Shown here in pieces: positions 21,074 to 30,376 of a stretch of 53,010 nucleotides of DNA. The DNA comes from an uncultured Verrucomicrobiota bacterium. GTDB lineage: Bacteria; Verrucomicrobiota; Verrucomicrobiia; Limisphaerales; UBA9464. The notes under the pieces are model-generated. The model was not told where the DNA came from. It searched no databases and was given only the letters and a program-made list of their open reading frames with translations. The translations under genes and the position numbers were made by a program. Location of the stretch: positions 1 to 53,010 of the forward strand of contig CAIXUG010000041.1 of assembly GCA_903922605.1 (NCBI GenBank), given 5' to 3'. Position 1 is the first letter of the stretch, and each line of letters begins with the position of its first letter.

Positions 21074-22786
21074 ATGGCGGCAACCAACCTCACCGGTCCG
21101 CGTCGGCCCACCTTTGTCCGGGCGTTCCTGCCGTTCTGGACCGCCGTCTCGCTGGGCGCGCTCATCCTGTCGGCGGACTATCACCGCCGCCATGCGCCGC
21201 TCACCGTATTGCAGGTAAAGGTTACCATCGACGGCGAAGCGCCCGAGGAAGGATTTGCCATCACGGCCAACGGCCAAGCCCACCGGCTGGTAGAACCTAT
21301 CAGCCTGGGATCAAAAACGATTCAAATCACCGCGCCCGATACGGAACCGGCCGAGCGTAAGCGCTTCGTCTGGTATGGGCCGAACGACCTCGGACTCGTT
21401 GATCTCAAGCGCATGCATGGCGGCCTCAAGCTGACTGTCGAACCGCCGCCCGACACCGTCGAGGTGCATGGTGGCCACGCGAACCGCACGAACACCACCG
21501 GCGACTTCATGGACCTGCCGGCCGGAGCCTACGAGGCCATCTTCCGTTTCGGCGGCTTGGAAGACCGAACCCGCCTGCGGGTCGTCGGGAACCAAGTCAC
21601 ACCCTATCGCCGAATTGCGCCCATCGGTTCGCTGGAACTCTCGGCCGAACCGGCGGAGGGTGATTTTGAACTGCAGTCCAAGATGACCGTCGGCGGCTGG
21701 ACGGGCACATTCCCCGGCAGCCTGCCGCGCCTCACGGCCGGCAATTATCATCTGATCGCCCGCCGTGGTGACTATCGGCGCGAATATGACCTGAGCGTCC
21801 GGCCCAACGAGACCAACCGGATGACGGTCAAGTTCGTCTATGGCGTGGTGGAACTCGCCAGTGAGCCGGCCAACGCCGAGGTCTGGCTCGGCGGCAGCCG
21901 CCTGGGAACGACGCCCCTGAAGCTGCCCTCGGTCGTGCCGGCGCAATACCGCTTTGAGTTGCACAAGGAGGGCTTTGATGTGCGGGCGGTGGAATTGACG
22001 GTGGAAGGCGAAGCCACGGCCAAGGCTGCCGTGACCCTGGTCAACACCCGCTACCGGGAGTCACTGGAGGCGGCGCGGCGTGACCGGCAGGAGGGGCGCT
22101 TCACCGCCGCCCTGCAGAATTTGGAAGCGGCGTTGCACGAACAGCCGGACGATCCGGTCGCGCGGCAACTGCTTCCGGCGACGCGCGCGGCGGCCCTGCG
22201 GGAGCAGGCGGTGGTGCGCGCGAGGGCGGGGGACTTTGATCAGGCGCTGCCACTGCTGGCCGAGTCCCGCAAACTGGTCCCGGAGCAGCCGGGACTGGCC
22301 GCCCTTGAAGCCGAGATTCGGCAGGCCAAAATCAAGCACGATACCGAGGCGACGGCGCAGCGGATCGTCGCGCACCATCAGGAAGCGGAAGCCGCCTTTC
22401 GGCGGTCGTTACGTGACGAACCGAACACGGAGGTTTTCCCGACCGAGATCTGGCATACCTCGAAGTCGGCCGTCGAGGTGCGGCGAGCCTGTGAAAAGGT
22501 GGGTCACGAGGACGCGGCCTGGCGGGTCAATTCCGTGGTGCCGGACACCGAGGCCGCCTTCACCTGCAAGCTGGGGAACCTGATCCCGTTGATCGGCTGG
22601 GGAATCTACGCCCGGATCGGAGTGTCCGGCTTGGAAGCCGGCGATACCGAGATCCGGATCATGCAGTTTGGCTATATGCCCAGCACCCAGGGCGCAATCC
22701 CGGACCCGGATGCGAAGCGTATGCGCGGCCGGATGCATGACTTCCGCCAAAAGCTTTCCGCCCAACTGGGGGACGATCTGAAGTGA
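21074..22786 (+). CDS. PEGA-domain, single-TM protein
   Basis: A 570-aa protein. An N-terminal transmembrane helix (about residues 14-32, FLPFWTAVSLGALILSA) is followed by a beta-rich region with PEGA repeats (VVELASEPANAEVWLGG..LGTTPLKLP...RFELHKEGF), then TPR-like helices (AALQNLEAALHEQPDDPVAR, ALPLLAESRKLVPEQP) and a C-terminal domain (IPLIGWGIYARIGVSG). PEGA domains are often extracytoplasmic. An upstream in-frame TTG is less likely than the ATG at 21074. It heads the operon with the two-TM protein and the large coupling ATPase, so it may form part of a transfer or surface apparatus. Confidence 0.75.
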   Translation: MAATNLTGPRRPTFVRAFLPFWTAVSLGALILSADYHRRHAPLTVLQVKVTIDGEAPEEGFAITANGQAHRLVEPISLGSKTIQITAPDTEPAERKRFVWYGPNDLGLVDLKRMHGGLKLTVEPPPDTVEVHGGHANRTNTTGDFMDLPAGAYEAIFRFGGLEDRTRLRVVGNQVTPYRRIAPIGSLELSAEPAEGDFELQSKMTVGGWTGTFPGSLPRLTAGNYHLIARRGDYRREYDLSVRPNETNRMTVKFVYGVVELASEPANAEVWLGGSRLGTTPLKLPSVVPAQYRFELHKEGFDVRAVELTVEGEATAKAAVTLVNTRYRESLEAARRDRQEGRFTAALQNLEAALHEQPDDPVARQLLPATRAAALREQAVVRARAGDFDQALPLLAESRKLVPEQPGLAALEAEIRQAKIKHDTEATAQRIVAHHQEAEAAFRRSLRDEPNTEVFPTEIWHTSKSAVEVRRACEKVGHEDAAWRVNSVVPDTEAAFTCKLGNLIPLIGWGIYARIGVSGLEAGDTEIRIMQFGYMPSTQGAIPDPDAKRMRGRMHDFRQKLSAQLGDDLK

Positions 22787-22799
22787 ACCGCACCTCCGC

Positions 22800-23579
22800 A
22801 TGAAAGCCACCGACTCCGCCGTTCCGACCGTGGCGGGCAAACCCGTCCTGTCCCCGCTGGACCCCGGCTTCTGGAACGACGCCGGCAATGCCTGGGACTG
22901 GGTGCGCTTCGTCTGGCGGGGACCGGACCCGGTGGTCGAGCTGAACCTGAGCAACGTCTATCGAGAGCAACGCTTCTCGTCGCAAACGATTTATCAGAGC
23001 ATCATCACGGCGGTGGAGCGGCTGAAGCTGCCGGGCACGAAGTGCGAACCGCAGGTGATTCACGAGGGCGGCCGGTTCTCGCCGTTCCGGGTCTATCTCC
23101 AAATCCGCCGCGAGTTCAGCGAGTTCCTCGTCTGCGCCGCCCCCGTCGGCGAATCCTTCTTCCTGACCGTCCGGCGCATCGACCGCTTTCCGCATGTGAA
23201 ATGGTTTCACTACCTGTTGGCGGCGGGGTTCGTCGGCCTGTTGGCCTGCGCCTGTGTGGTGGCGGAAGGCATCCTCCCCGGCCTCGTCCTATTCTGCATC
23301 CTGCTCTCGCTTGCTTGGTCGGTCATGCGCTACGCCGCGTGTGCGACCGGTGCGTGGCTCCGGGAGCATTTGCACGAGGTGCCGATCCTCGGGCCGCTGT
23401 ATCTGCGGTGGTTCCGACCCGACACCTACTTCCGTCAGGACTTGCACGCGGCGTTCCTTTCCTTGGTGGATGGTGTCATCAAAGAAGTCGTCGAGGGTCT
23501 GCAACAGACCCAGGCCATCCGGCCGGCCACCGAGCAGCAGGGCGGCCCCCTCGTGCCCAACCTTCACGAGCAGGGATGA
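22800..23579 (+). CDS. Two-TM hypothetical protein of the coupling operon
   Basis: A 259-aa protein with a soluble N-terminal domain (YREQRFSSQTIYQSIITAVE, SEFLVCAAPVGESFFLTVRR), two adjacent transmembrane segments at about residues 135-170, and a C-terminal helical part (HAAFLSLVDGVIKEVVEGL). I do not recognise a family. It starts 13 bases after the PEGA gene, and its TGA overlaps the ATG of the large ATPase (ATGA, 23576-23579). It may be the membrane anchor of that ATPase, which has no membrane segment of its own. Confidence 0.7.
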   Translation: MKATDSAVPTVAGKPVLSPLDPGFWNDAGNAWDWVRFVWRGPDPVVELNLSNVYREQRFSSQTIYQSIITAVERLKLPGTKCEPQVIHEGGRFSPFRVYLQIRREFSEFLVCAAPVGESFFLTVRRIDRFPHVKWFHYLLAAGFVGLLACACVVAEGILPGLVLFCILLSLAWSVMRYAACATGAWLREHLHEVPILGPLYLRWFRPDTYFRQDLHAAFLSLVDGVIKEVVEGLQQTQAIRPATEQQGGPLVPNLHEQG

Positions 23580-26500
23580 TCGGACACCAGATCGCCCAGG
23601 CGCTGACGGAGCAGTTCTACCGCTGGGAACTGCGGGGCCGGGGCTGGCTGGTCTGGCCGGAACCGGTTCGGTTGGAACCGCCGTTCCGTCCGTTTGAAGG
23701 CCACTATCTTCCGCGCCAACTGGTCGAGGACGACGGCCAGATCGAAAGTCTCGGCAGCAAGTTCGCCAAGGGTCTCGGCCGAATCTTCGGAAGTTCCGCA
23801 CCACCCGTGCTCGAACCGCCGCCCGAGCTGGAGGAACCGGACGCCGACCCGACCGAAGCGCAGGCTGACCTTGTCGAACTGCAGATCGCCCTGCCGCCCG
23901 ACTACCAGCCGCAGGCGTCGGTCTTTGAGCAGTTCCTGTTCAGCATCGGCCACGCGCGCCACCCGGTCGCCTTCGAGGTGATCGGCATGGCGAAGGAACT
24001 AGTGGTGCAAATCACAGCGGGAGCCAGTGACGCGGAAGCGGTGCGGAATCAGCTCAAGGCGTTCTTTCCCGAAGCCGTCATCACCCCGGCAGACCAGTTT
24101 CTGCTGGAGCTGATGGCGGCCGACGACGGCGGCGGGGTGGGCCTCATGGACTTCGGTCTGGAGCGGGAGTTCATGGTGCCGATCAATAACCTCAAGGCCA
24201 TCGCCACCGATCCGCTGGTGAGCCTCTGCGGTGCCCTGGACCGCCTGGCGGAAGGCGAAGCCTGCGTGTTCCAGGTGCTGCTCGAACCGGCCCGCAGTCC
24301 GTGGGCCACGTCCATGATCCGGGCGGTGTCGCTGGGCGACGGGAAACCCTTCTTCGCGAATGACACCGAACTGGTGGGATTGACCCGGCTTAAGGTGGCG
24401 CGGCCGCTGTATGCCACCGTCGTCCGCACGGCGGCGGTGGCCGCCACCCCGGAACGGGTGCTGGCCCTGCTGAAGGCCGTCGCCGGTTCCTTGCGACCGC
24501 TCGCCAACGTGCAGGGCAACCAGCTCGTGCCGCTGACCAACGAGGACTACGACCTGGAGGACCACCTCGCAGACCTGTTGGCGCGGACGAGCCGGCGAAC
24601 CGGGATGCTGCTGAACTCGGACGAGGTGATCGCGCTGGCGCACCTGCCGACGGCGGCGGTGCGGGCGAAGCGTCTGCGCCGGGCGGTGCTCCGCACCCGC
24701 GCGGCCCCCGACGAACTGACGAAGGCCGACGGCATCCTGATCGGGGAGAACGAGCACGAGGGTGTGGTGTCGGACATTTACCTGCCGCTGGCGCAGCGGC
24801 TGGACCATTGCCATATCCTGGGCGGCTCCGGCTCGGGCAAGTCCACGCAGCTCGCCCTGATGGCGGTGCAGGACATGCAACAGGGCCACGGGCTGGCCGT
24901 CATCGATCCGCATGGCGATCTGATCGAGACCCTGCTGCCGCATGTCCCCCCTGAGCGCCTCGACGATGTCATCCTCTTCGATCCGACCGATCAGGAATTT
25001 GCCATCGCCTTCAACCCCCTGGCCGCCGGCTCGTCCCGCGAAAAGGAACTCCTGGCGTCGGACTTCATCGCCGTCATGCGGCAGCACACCTCGGGCTGGG
25101 GCGACCAGATGTCCTCGCTGCTGGGGAACGCGGTGCTGGCCTTGCTCCACCATCCGCGCGGCGGCACGCTGCCGGAACTGCGGCGGTTCCTCGCCGACCC
25201 GAGCTTTCGCACGGAGTTCCTGAAATCGGTCACGCACCCGGAGGTGGCTTACTTCTGGGAGAGCGAGGCGCAGTTCGCGAACAAGGCGGCCGTCGGCTCC
25301 ATCCTGACGCGGCTCGACGCGCTGCTGCGCTACGAGTCGGTGCTCCACATCCTCGGGCAGCGGGCCAACAAGCTCGACTTCGCGGACATCATGGACTCGG
25401 GCAAGATCTTCCTCGCCCGATTGGCGAAGGGGTTGATCGGTTCGGCCAACGCCTACCTGCTGGGCGGGTTGCTGGTGTCGCGGTTCTATCAGACCGCCAT
25501 CGCCCGGCAGAGCCGGCGGCGCGAGGACCGCCGGCCGTTCCTGCTGATGATGGACGAGGCTGGGGAGTTGCTGACGCCGACGGTGGCGGAGATCCTGACG
25601 GGCACGCGGAAGTATGGCCTCGGGCTGACCCTCGCTCACCAGTCGCTGCGGCAGCTCGCTGGCGACGACGAGGTGTTCGGGGCCGTCACCGGCAGTTGCG
25701 GCACGAAGATCAGCTTTCAGGTCGGGAGCGATGACGCGCGCAAGCTGGCCGAGGAGTTCGGCGGGTTCACGGCGGCGGACCTCATGGGCCTGCCCAAGTT
25801 GCACGCCCTGGCGCGGGTCGGTTCACGCGACCGGGCGTTCAACCTGAAGACCCGGTTCCTGCCGTCCGCACCACGATCTCAGGAGGAAGCCTACGCCGAT
25901 CTGCTCGGGCGGACCCGCCAACGCTACGGCACGCCGCGCGCCGAGATCGCCACGGAGTTGGCGGCACTGCGGCAGTTCCTGCCTAAGCGCAAGGCGGCGG
26001 ACCCCTTTGCCGAACTGTCCGCCAAACAAAAGCGGGAGCGGAAGCAACGCGAAGAACCGGCGGAGGCGGTGGTGGAATCCGATTCCGAGGACGCGGCGGC
26101 GGAGGCGCAGGAGGTGGTCAAGGGTGAGGCGATCAAGAACACCCTCATCCAGGCGGCGGGCGGCTGGGGCTTCTCCCACCGGACGGAACAGACGGTCCCG
26201 GACGGTGGCGGCCGGATTGACCTGGTGCTGACGCGGGGGGAACTGGTCCTCGCCTGCGAAATATCGGCCACCACGTCCGCCCGGCACGAGGTCGCCAATC
26301 TCCAAAAGCGTCTCCGCGTCGGCTGCCCCCTGATCTACCACCTGTGCGACCATGTCAAACGTCGGGGCCAGATCGAGGCGTTGCTGGACGGGCTGCTGAG
26401 CGCCGGGGACCGGACCAAGGTCCACTGCCTCTCCACCGGCCAGTTCCTGGCGCACCTGGGCGAACTGGCCGCCGCTAACCGCACTCCCGATCCCGCTCCT

Positions 26501-26620
26501 GGGGATAAAACCGAGCTGGCTCTGACGCAGTCCCTGACTCCGGTCGAGATGCAGGCCGAAGCCCAACGAATGCTGGCCGCGCTGGCGGCGAAGCTTCGGC
26601 GAAAACCACCGTCCAAGTAA
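23576..26620 (+). CDS. Large TraD/VirD4-like coupling ATPase with nuclease-like C-terminus
   Basis: A 1,014-aa protein. An N-terminal region of about 400 residues (DYQPQASVFEQFLFSIGHAR...) precedes a TraD/VirD4 motor domain with Walker A GGSGSGKST (from about residue 416), VIDPHGDLIETLL, and Walker B FLLMMDEAGELL (about 655), then ALARVGSRDRAF. A charged linker (about 815-850) leads to a C-terminal domain with GGRIDLVL (about 878) and ACEIS (about 892), reminiscent of a PD-(D/E)XK nuclease core. It is paralogous to the 430-aa ATPase at 7788-9080 in the motor. It is the last gene of the element before the tRNA. Confidence 0.85.
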   Translation: MIGHQIAQALTEQFYRWELRGRGWLVWPEPVRLEPPFRPFEGHYLPRQLVEDDGQIESLGSKFAKGLGRIFGSSAPPVLEPPPELEEPDADPTEAQADLVELQIALPPDYQPQASVFEQFLFSIGHARHPVAFEVIGMAKELVVQITAGASDAEAVRNQLKAFFPEAVITPADQFLLELMAADDGGGVGLMDFGLEREFMVPINNLKAIATDPLVSLCGALDRLAEGEACVFQVLLEPARSPWATSMIRAVSLGDGKPFFANDTELVGLTRLKVARPLYATVVRTAAVAATPERVLALLKAVAGSLRPLANVQGNQLVPLTNEDYDLEDHLADLLARTSRRTGMLLNSDEVIALAHLPTAAVRAKRLRRAVLRTRAAPDELTKADGILIGENEHEGVVSDIYLPLAQRLDHCHILGGSGSGKSTQLALMAVQDMQQGHGLAVIDPHGDLIETLLPHVPPERLDDVILFDPTDQEFAIAFNPLAAGSSREKELLASDFIAVMRQHTSGWGDQMSSLLGNAVLALLHHPRGGTLPELRRFLADPSFRTEFLKSVTHPEVAYFWESEAQFANKAAVGSILTRLDALLRYESVLHILGQRANKLDFADIMDSGKIFLARLAKGLIGSANAYLLGGLLVSRFYQTAIARQSRRREDRRPFLLMMDEAGELLTPTVAEILTGTRKYGLGLTLAHQSLRQLAGDDEVFGAVTGSCGTKISFQVGSDDARKLAEEFGGFTAADLMGLPKLHALARVGSRDRAFNLKTRFLPSAPRSQEEAYADLLGRTRQRYGTPRAEIATELAALRQFLPKRKAADPFAELSAKQKRERKQREEPAEAVVESDSEDAAAEAQEVVKGEAIKNTLIQAAGGWGFSHRTEQTVPDGGGRIDLVLTRGELVLACEISATTSARHEVANLQKRLRVGCPLIYHLCDHVKRRGQIEALLDGLLSAGDRTKVHCLSTGQFLAHLGELAAANRTPDPAPGDKTELALTQSLTPVEMQAEAQRMLAALAAKLRRKPPSK

Positions 26621-26795
26621 ACGTTGCGCGCGTGGGTGGTTGTTACCGGGTGAACTCAAATCCGCACACCGGCGCGGTTTGCCGCGCCTACGCGATCAAT
26701 TCTCAATGAGGGTGTTGGCACTTTTGTTGTTACCTCGGTGCTCGAACCCCGGTTTTCACCTCGAAATACCCTTGAAACATTGGTGATTGTGAAGT

Positions 26796-26869
26796 TGGAG
26801 CGGGTGAAGGGAATCGAACCCTCGTTTCAGGCTTGGGAAGCCCACGTTCTACCATTGAACCACACCCGC
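26796..26869 (-). tRNA. tRNA-Gly (anticodon CCC)
   Basis: A 74-base cloverleaf read on the minus strand. The acceptor stem is GCGGGTG/CACCCGC, the D arm GTTC..GAAC, the anticodon loop TTCCCAA, and the T arm GAGGG-TTCGATT-CCCTT. The discriminator is T, and CCA is encoded. The anticodon CCC reads GGG. The 3' end faces the mobile element. The rest of the gene-free stretch 26621-27140 holds no gene on the element side, and purine-rich word repeats on the chromosome side. Confidence 0.97.
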
Positions 26870-26924
26870 CGCCAGCTGACGGGGTTTTCGTAGCCGGTTG
26901 AGCAGGGGAATGCAAGGAGGAGTG

Positions 26925-27000
26925 GGAATCGCGGAGCGGGGAACGCGGAGCGCGGAGCAATCAGCAAAGGAGACAGGAGACGGGAGTCAGGAGAAGAACT
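26925..27000. repeat. Purine-rich short-word repeats (GCGGAGC, GGAGACAGGAG)
   Basis: GCGGAGCGGGGA, GCGGAGCGC and GGAGACAGGAGACGGGAG follow one another. The same words recur at about 28015-28060 (inside a gene), 33750-33800, 40090-40140, 40320-40380, 45920-45975 (inside chrA) and 46905-46955, in either orientation. Confidence 0.6.
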
Positions 27001-27140
27001 GCGAAGGGCGCACAACAAAGACGCGAGGTCACGATGGAAGAGAGCAGGGCAATGATCGGGCATCGGTCGTCAGGAATCGGTGGAAGGCGGTGAAGCGGGG
27101 TTGAATTCCGGCGCGTTGGGGCTGTCCACTGGGTGCCGCC

Positions 27141-28565
27141 ATGACCATGAATCGATTTCTTGCCGCTCTGTTTGCCGTCGGCTTCCTGACGCTCGCCTCG
27201 GGCTGGGCCGCAGAGTCGGGGGCTTCAGGCCCCGCTCCGGCTTATCCGCCGGTGCCGGCGTGGACTCCGGAGCCGGCGCAGCGGGAACATTTTCGCCGGG
27301 CGCTCACGTTGCTGGCGACCAGCACGCCGGAGCGGCGGCATACGGTGCGGGTGCTGTTTTACGGGCAGTCGATCACGGAACAGGCGTGGTGGAAGACGGT
27401 CGCCGACTATCTGCGCACGACGTATCCCAATGCGGATCTGGTCATCGAGAACCGCGCCATTGGCGAGCATGCGTCGCAGTTGCTCGTGAAGACGGCCGAG
27501 GCGGACCTGTATCCGTTTCAGCCGGACCTGCTGATCTTCCACGTGTATGGCTCACACATCGAGTACGAGAACATCATCCGCCGTGTGCGCGAGCGCACCT
27601 GCGCGGACATACTGCTGCAGACGGATCATCTGACGCGTGACGACCAGTTCGCCGAGGAGACTGATCCGGCCAAGCTCTCGCCGAAGCAGTGGGATGCGTG
27701 GATGAACCATTCGTTTCTCCCCGGCACGGCCGCGAAGTACGGGGCCTGCCAGGCGGACATCCATGAGCAGTGGAAGCGCTACCTGTAGGCGAACCAGCTC
27801 AAACCGGCGGCCCTGCTGAAGGATGGCGTGCATCTCAACGCCCATGGCGAATGGCTCATGGCGGAGCTGCTGAAACCGTATCTCGCACCGCTGCCGGCGA
27901 AGGGGGGCTACGATCCGTACAATGACGGGCGCGTCCGGACGGTCACTCCTGCTGCGGGTCAGCCGGTCCGCGTCGAGTTTACGGGGACGCGGGTGGATGT
28001 GGTCCTGCAGAAGCGCGGAGCGGGGAGCGGGGAGCGCGGAGTGGAGACGGTTTCGGTGCGGATTGACGGTCAGAAGCCAAGCAAGCTGCCGGCCCTCTAT
28101 GGCTTTCCGCGGGTCAGCGCCTTTCCGCAGAGCGGCTGGCCCATCTTGCTGAAGGTCGGTTCGCAGGCGCCGCTTGCCGCGGAGGATTGGACGCTGCGGC
28201 TGGCGAATATTTCGGCCGACGGCAAGAGCGCTCGCTTCACGCTGCACGGCTCGATCACCGGCGACGACGGCGAAGGGGTGAGCACGAACCGCTTCGTGTC
28301 GAAGTCGGGCCGGATCGTGTTGGAGCCGGAGGATTGGAATCTCGCGTATTGCTACGCGGTCTTCAAACGTGCGGTGCCGGCCGGATACGAGGTGAAATGG
28401 CAGGCGGTCTTGCACGGGCAGGACAGCGTCATTCCGGTGACCGGACCGGCCGGCGTGGAGAACGCCGTGACCGTCGCGCAGGGGTTGCCGCCAGGGAAAC
28501 ATGTGCTGGAACTTTCGGGGCCGGTGGCGGCGGTGCGGAGTTACTATCCAAGCGCCGAGCGGTGA
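27141..28565 (+). pseudogene. SGNH/GDSL hydrolase interrupted by an in-frame TAG
   Basis: One frame of 475 codons is broken by TAG at 27786-27788. Part one (215 aa) has a signal peptide, the nucleophile motif LFYGQSIT, block II (ENRAIGEHAS) and FHVYGSH. Part two continues in the same frame directly with the catalytic DGVHLNAHG (Asp and His of the triad), then a beta domain. The SGNH family deacylates carbohydrates or lipids. With the stop read, the enzyme lacks its Asp/His. A purine-rich word repeat at 28015-28060 adds about 11 residues (RGAGSGERGVE) in frame. It could be a recent nonsense mutation, a sequence error or amber readthrough. Confidence 0.75.
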
Positions 28566-28613
28566 ACGGAAAGGCGGTGAGCCAGTAAGCAGTGAGTGAG
28601 AAAGTGAGTTGCG

Positions 28614-29828
28614 TCAGGGAGTCAGCGGTGCCACTCGGACGCGCCAGAAGCGCTGGGATACACTGGCGCTCACGTTGGTGAAGGTCTGCGTTAACGCGGA
28701 AGCCACATTGGTCTGCTCGGCCGTCCAAGCGGGCGTGGCCGTCCCGTTCAGGTCGGGCAGGGATTCCAGCACGTAGGTGCGGTTGCTCAGGCTGGTAGTG
28801 GTCAGATCGGCGGTGCTGCTGGTGAGCGGCATCAGGCGGAGCAGGGGGCGGGCGGAGACATTCAGCGTCACTGGGCCGCTGGTTGCGCTGCCGGCGGCGC
28901 TGTTCACCGTGACGGCGTAGCTGCCGGCATCCGCCAGAGCGACAGCGGGGAAGGCCAGCGTGGCGTTGGTGGCCGGAGGGAGGGGCTGCGAGCCCTGGCT
29001 CCATTGGTAGGCAAACGGGCCGCTGCCCGTGACTTGGGCCGTGAAGCTGGCCGCCTCGCCATCGTATAAGTCCAAGGAGCCAGGCGAGACCGTGACGGTC
29101 GGGGCGGTCGCCTTGACCGTGAGCGTGACCGGCGTGCTGAGCACCGTGTTCGCGCTGTTCGACAGGCGCACCTTGTAGGTGCCGGCATCGGTCGGTTTGG
29201 CCGCGGCGATGGTGTAGGTGGCATTCGTCGCGACGGCCTGGGGAAGCTCAATGTCATTCTTCAGCCAGCGGTATTTGAGGTTGGTGCCGGTTGAGGTGAC
29301 GCTGAAGGTCACACTGGCGCCGGCGTCCACGGTCTGGCTGGTCGGCGGCACGGTGATGACCGGGGCCTGATCCGTGATGCTCACCGGAAACGTGGTCTCG
29401 AAGCTGTGCCCGCCCAGATTGGCCTTTTCAAAGCCGGTGACGCTCACAGTGAACACTCCGGTATTCGTGGGGGTCCCGGTAACGACGCCCTGCAGGCTGC
29501 CCTTTAGCCCTGGTGGCAGACTCGCGAACTTGTAGGAAACCGCCGCACCGTAATCGCCACTCTCGATCAGCGTCCGGCTGCCGGCCAAGGCCAAGCTGTT
29601 CGTCCCTTGAACGGTGGTCACCGTGTTCGCGCCCTGGGTGATGGTCAGTCCCGTGGCGGCGGAGACGGTGTGGAAAGCCCCACTCACCGCCGCCGCTCCG
29701 GCGAGCCAGCGCAGTACCGCGACCACGGGGCTCAGGACCGCGCCGGCATCGGCCAGCGCCAGGCGCACCAACGGGCTGAGCTGCAGGAGCGCCGACAGGG
29801 TCAGGGCAGATAGGCGCAGGCGCTTCAT
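28614..29828 (-). CDS. Exported Ig-like-repeat protein
   Basis: A 404-aa protein with an N-terminal hydrophobic leader (about residues 5-50), then a putative-Ig/cadherin-like segment (LPPGLKGSLQGVVTGTPT), and two immunoglobulin-like repeats (ITVPPTSQTVDAGASVTFSV..., VTVSPGSLDLYDGEAASFTA..., each ending DAGTYKV or DAGSYAV). The C-terminus resembles the fibronectin-like ending seen in Verrucomicrobial secreted proteins (FWRVRVAP). It is probably an extracellular adhesin or a fragment of one; no catalytic domain is present. It converges on the SGNH gene. Confidence 0.75.
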   Translation of the reverse strand: MKRLRLSALTLSALLQLSPLVRLALADAGAVLSPVVAVLRWLAGAAAVSGAFHTVSAATGLTITQGANTVTTVQGTNSLALAGSRTLIESGDYGAAVSYKFASLPPGLKGSLQGVVTGTPTNTGVFTVSVTGFEKANLGGHSFETTFPVSITDQAPVITVPPTSQTVDAGASVTFSVTSTGTNLKYRWLKNDIELPQAVATNATYTIAAAKPTDAGTYKVRLSNSANTVLSTPVTLTVKATAPTVTVSPGSLDLYDGEAASFTAQVTGSGPFAYQWSQGSQPLPPATNATLAFPAVALADAGSYAVTVNSAAGSATSGPVTLNVSARPLLRLMPLTSSTADLTTTSLSNRTYVLESLPDLNGTATPAWTAEQTNVASALTQTFTNVSASVSQRFWRVRVAPLTP

Positions 29829-29878
29829 ACGGGCGGGAACAGCAGTTCCCGCGCCTGCACCGTAGCGGAAACGCTCGG

Positions 29879-30376
29879 CTACTTCAAAAGCGCTTCCACC
29901 TGCGCCAAGTACTCCTTCTTGGTGTCATCGCCGGCGTAGCCGTCGTGGATCACGCGGATCACGCCCTGACGGTCCAGGATATAGGTGACGGGCACGCCCG
30001 AGAGGTCGATCCGCTTCTGCAGCTTTTCTTCCGCATCGCGCACCACCGCAAACGGCACGGGTGTCTTCTTCAGGAAGGTGTCCATGGCGGCCTTTTCCTC
30101 ATCCACGCTCACCGCGATGATGACCAGACCCTTGTCCGCAAACTTCTCGTGCAGCTCCTTGAAGGCGGGCAGCGATTTCACGCACGGTCCGCACCAGGAA
30201 GCCCAAAAATCCACGATCACCACCTTGCCCTTGGTGTCCGGCACCTTGCCCTCGAGGGAGAAGCCGTCGAGCGCAGGAAATGGGCTGCCCACTTTGGGCG
30301 CGTCGGCCGCAAAGGCCGGGGCACAGGCCAGCGCCAGGGCCAGCGCACCGCACAGCTTACGAAGTTGCATGCTCAT
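29879..30376 (-). CDS. TlpA/ResA-like thiol-disulfide oxidoreductase
   Basis: A 165-aa protein with a signal peptide (ALALALACAPAFA), then a thioredoxin fold with WCGPC (FWASWCGPCVKSLPAF) and the cis-Pro segment GVPVTYI. TlpA proteins reduce periplasmic disulfides, for example in cytochrome c maturation. It overlaps the ApbE gene by 20 bases (30357-30376), so the two are cotranscribed. ATG at 30376 or 30370 could start it; both give the same mature protein. Confidence 0.9.
   Translation of the reverse strand: MSMQLRKLCGALALALACAPAFAADAPKVGSPFPALDGFSLEGKVPDTKGKVVIVDFWASWCGPCVKSLPAFKELHEKFADKGLVIIAVSVDEEKAAMDTFLKKTPVPFAVVRDAEEKLQKRIDLSGVPVTYILDRQGVIRVIHDGYAGDDTKKEYLAQVEALLK

Noticed and set aside
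23042-23575. An upstream extension of the large coupling ATPase
   Set aside because: That frame overlaps the two-TM gene, is Arg/Pro/Ala rich, and the ATGA junction gives a natural start at 23576.
26648-26665. CGGGTGAA near 26650 as an attachment-site repeat of the tRNA end
   Set aside because: Only eight bases match the tRNA 3' part, which is expected by chance in this GC-rich DNA.
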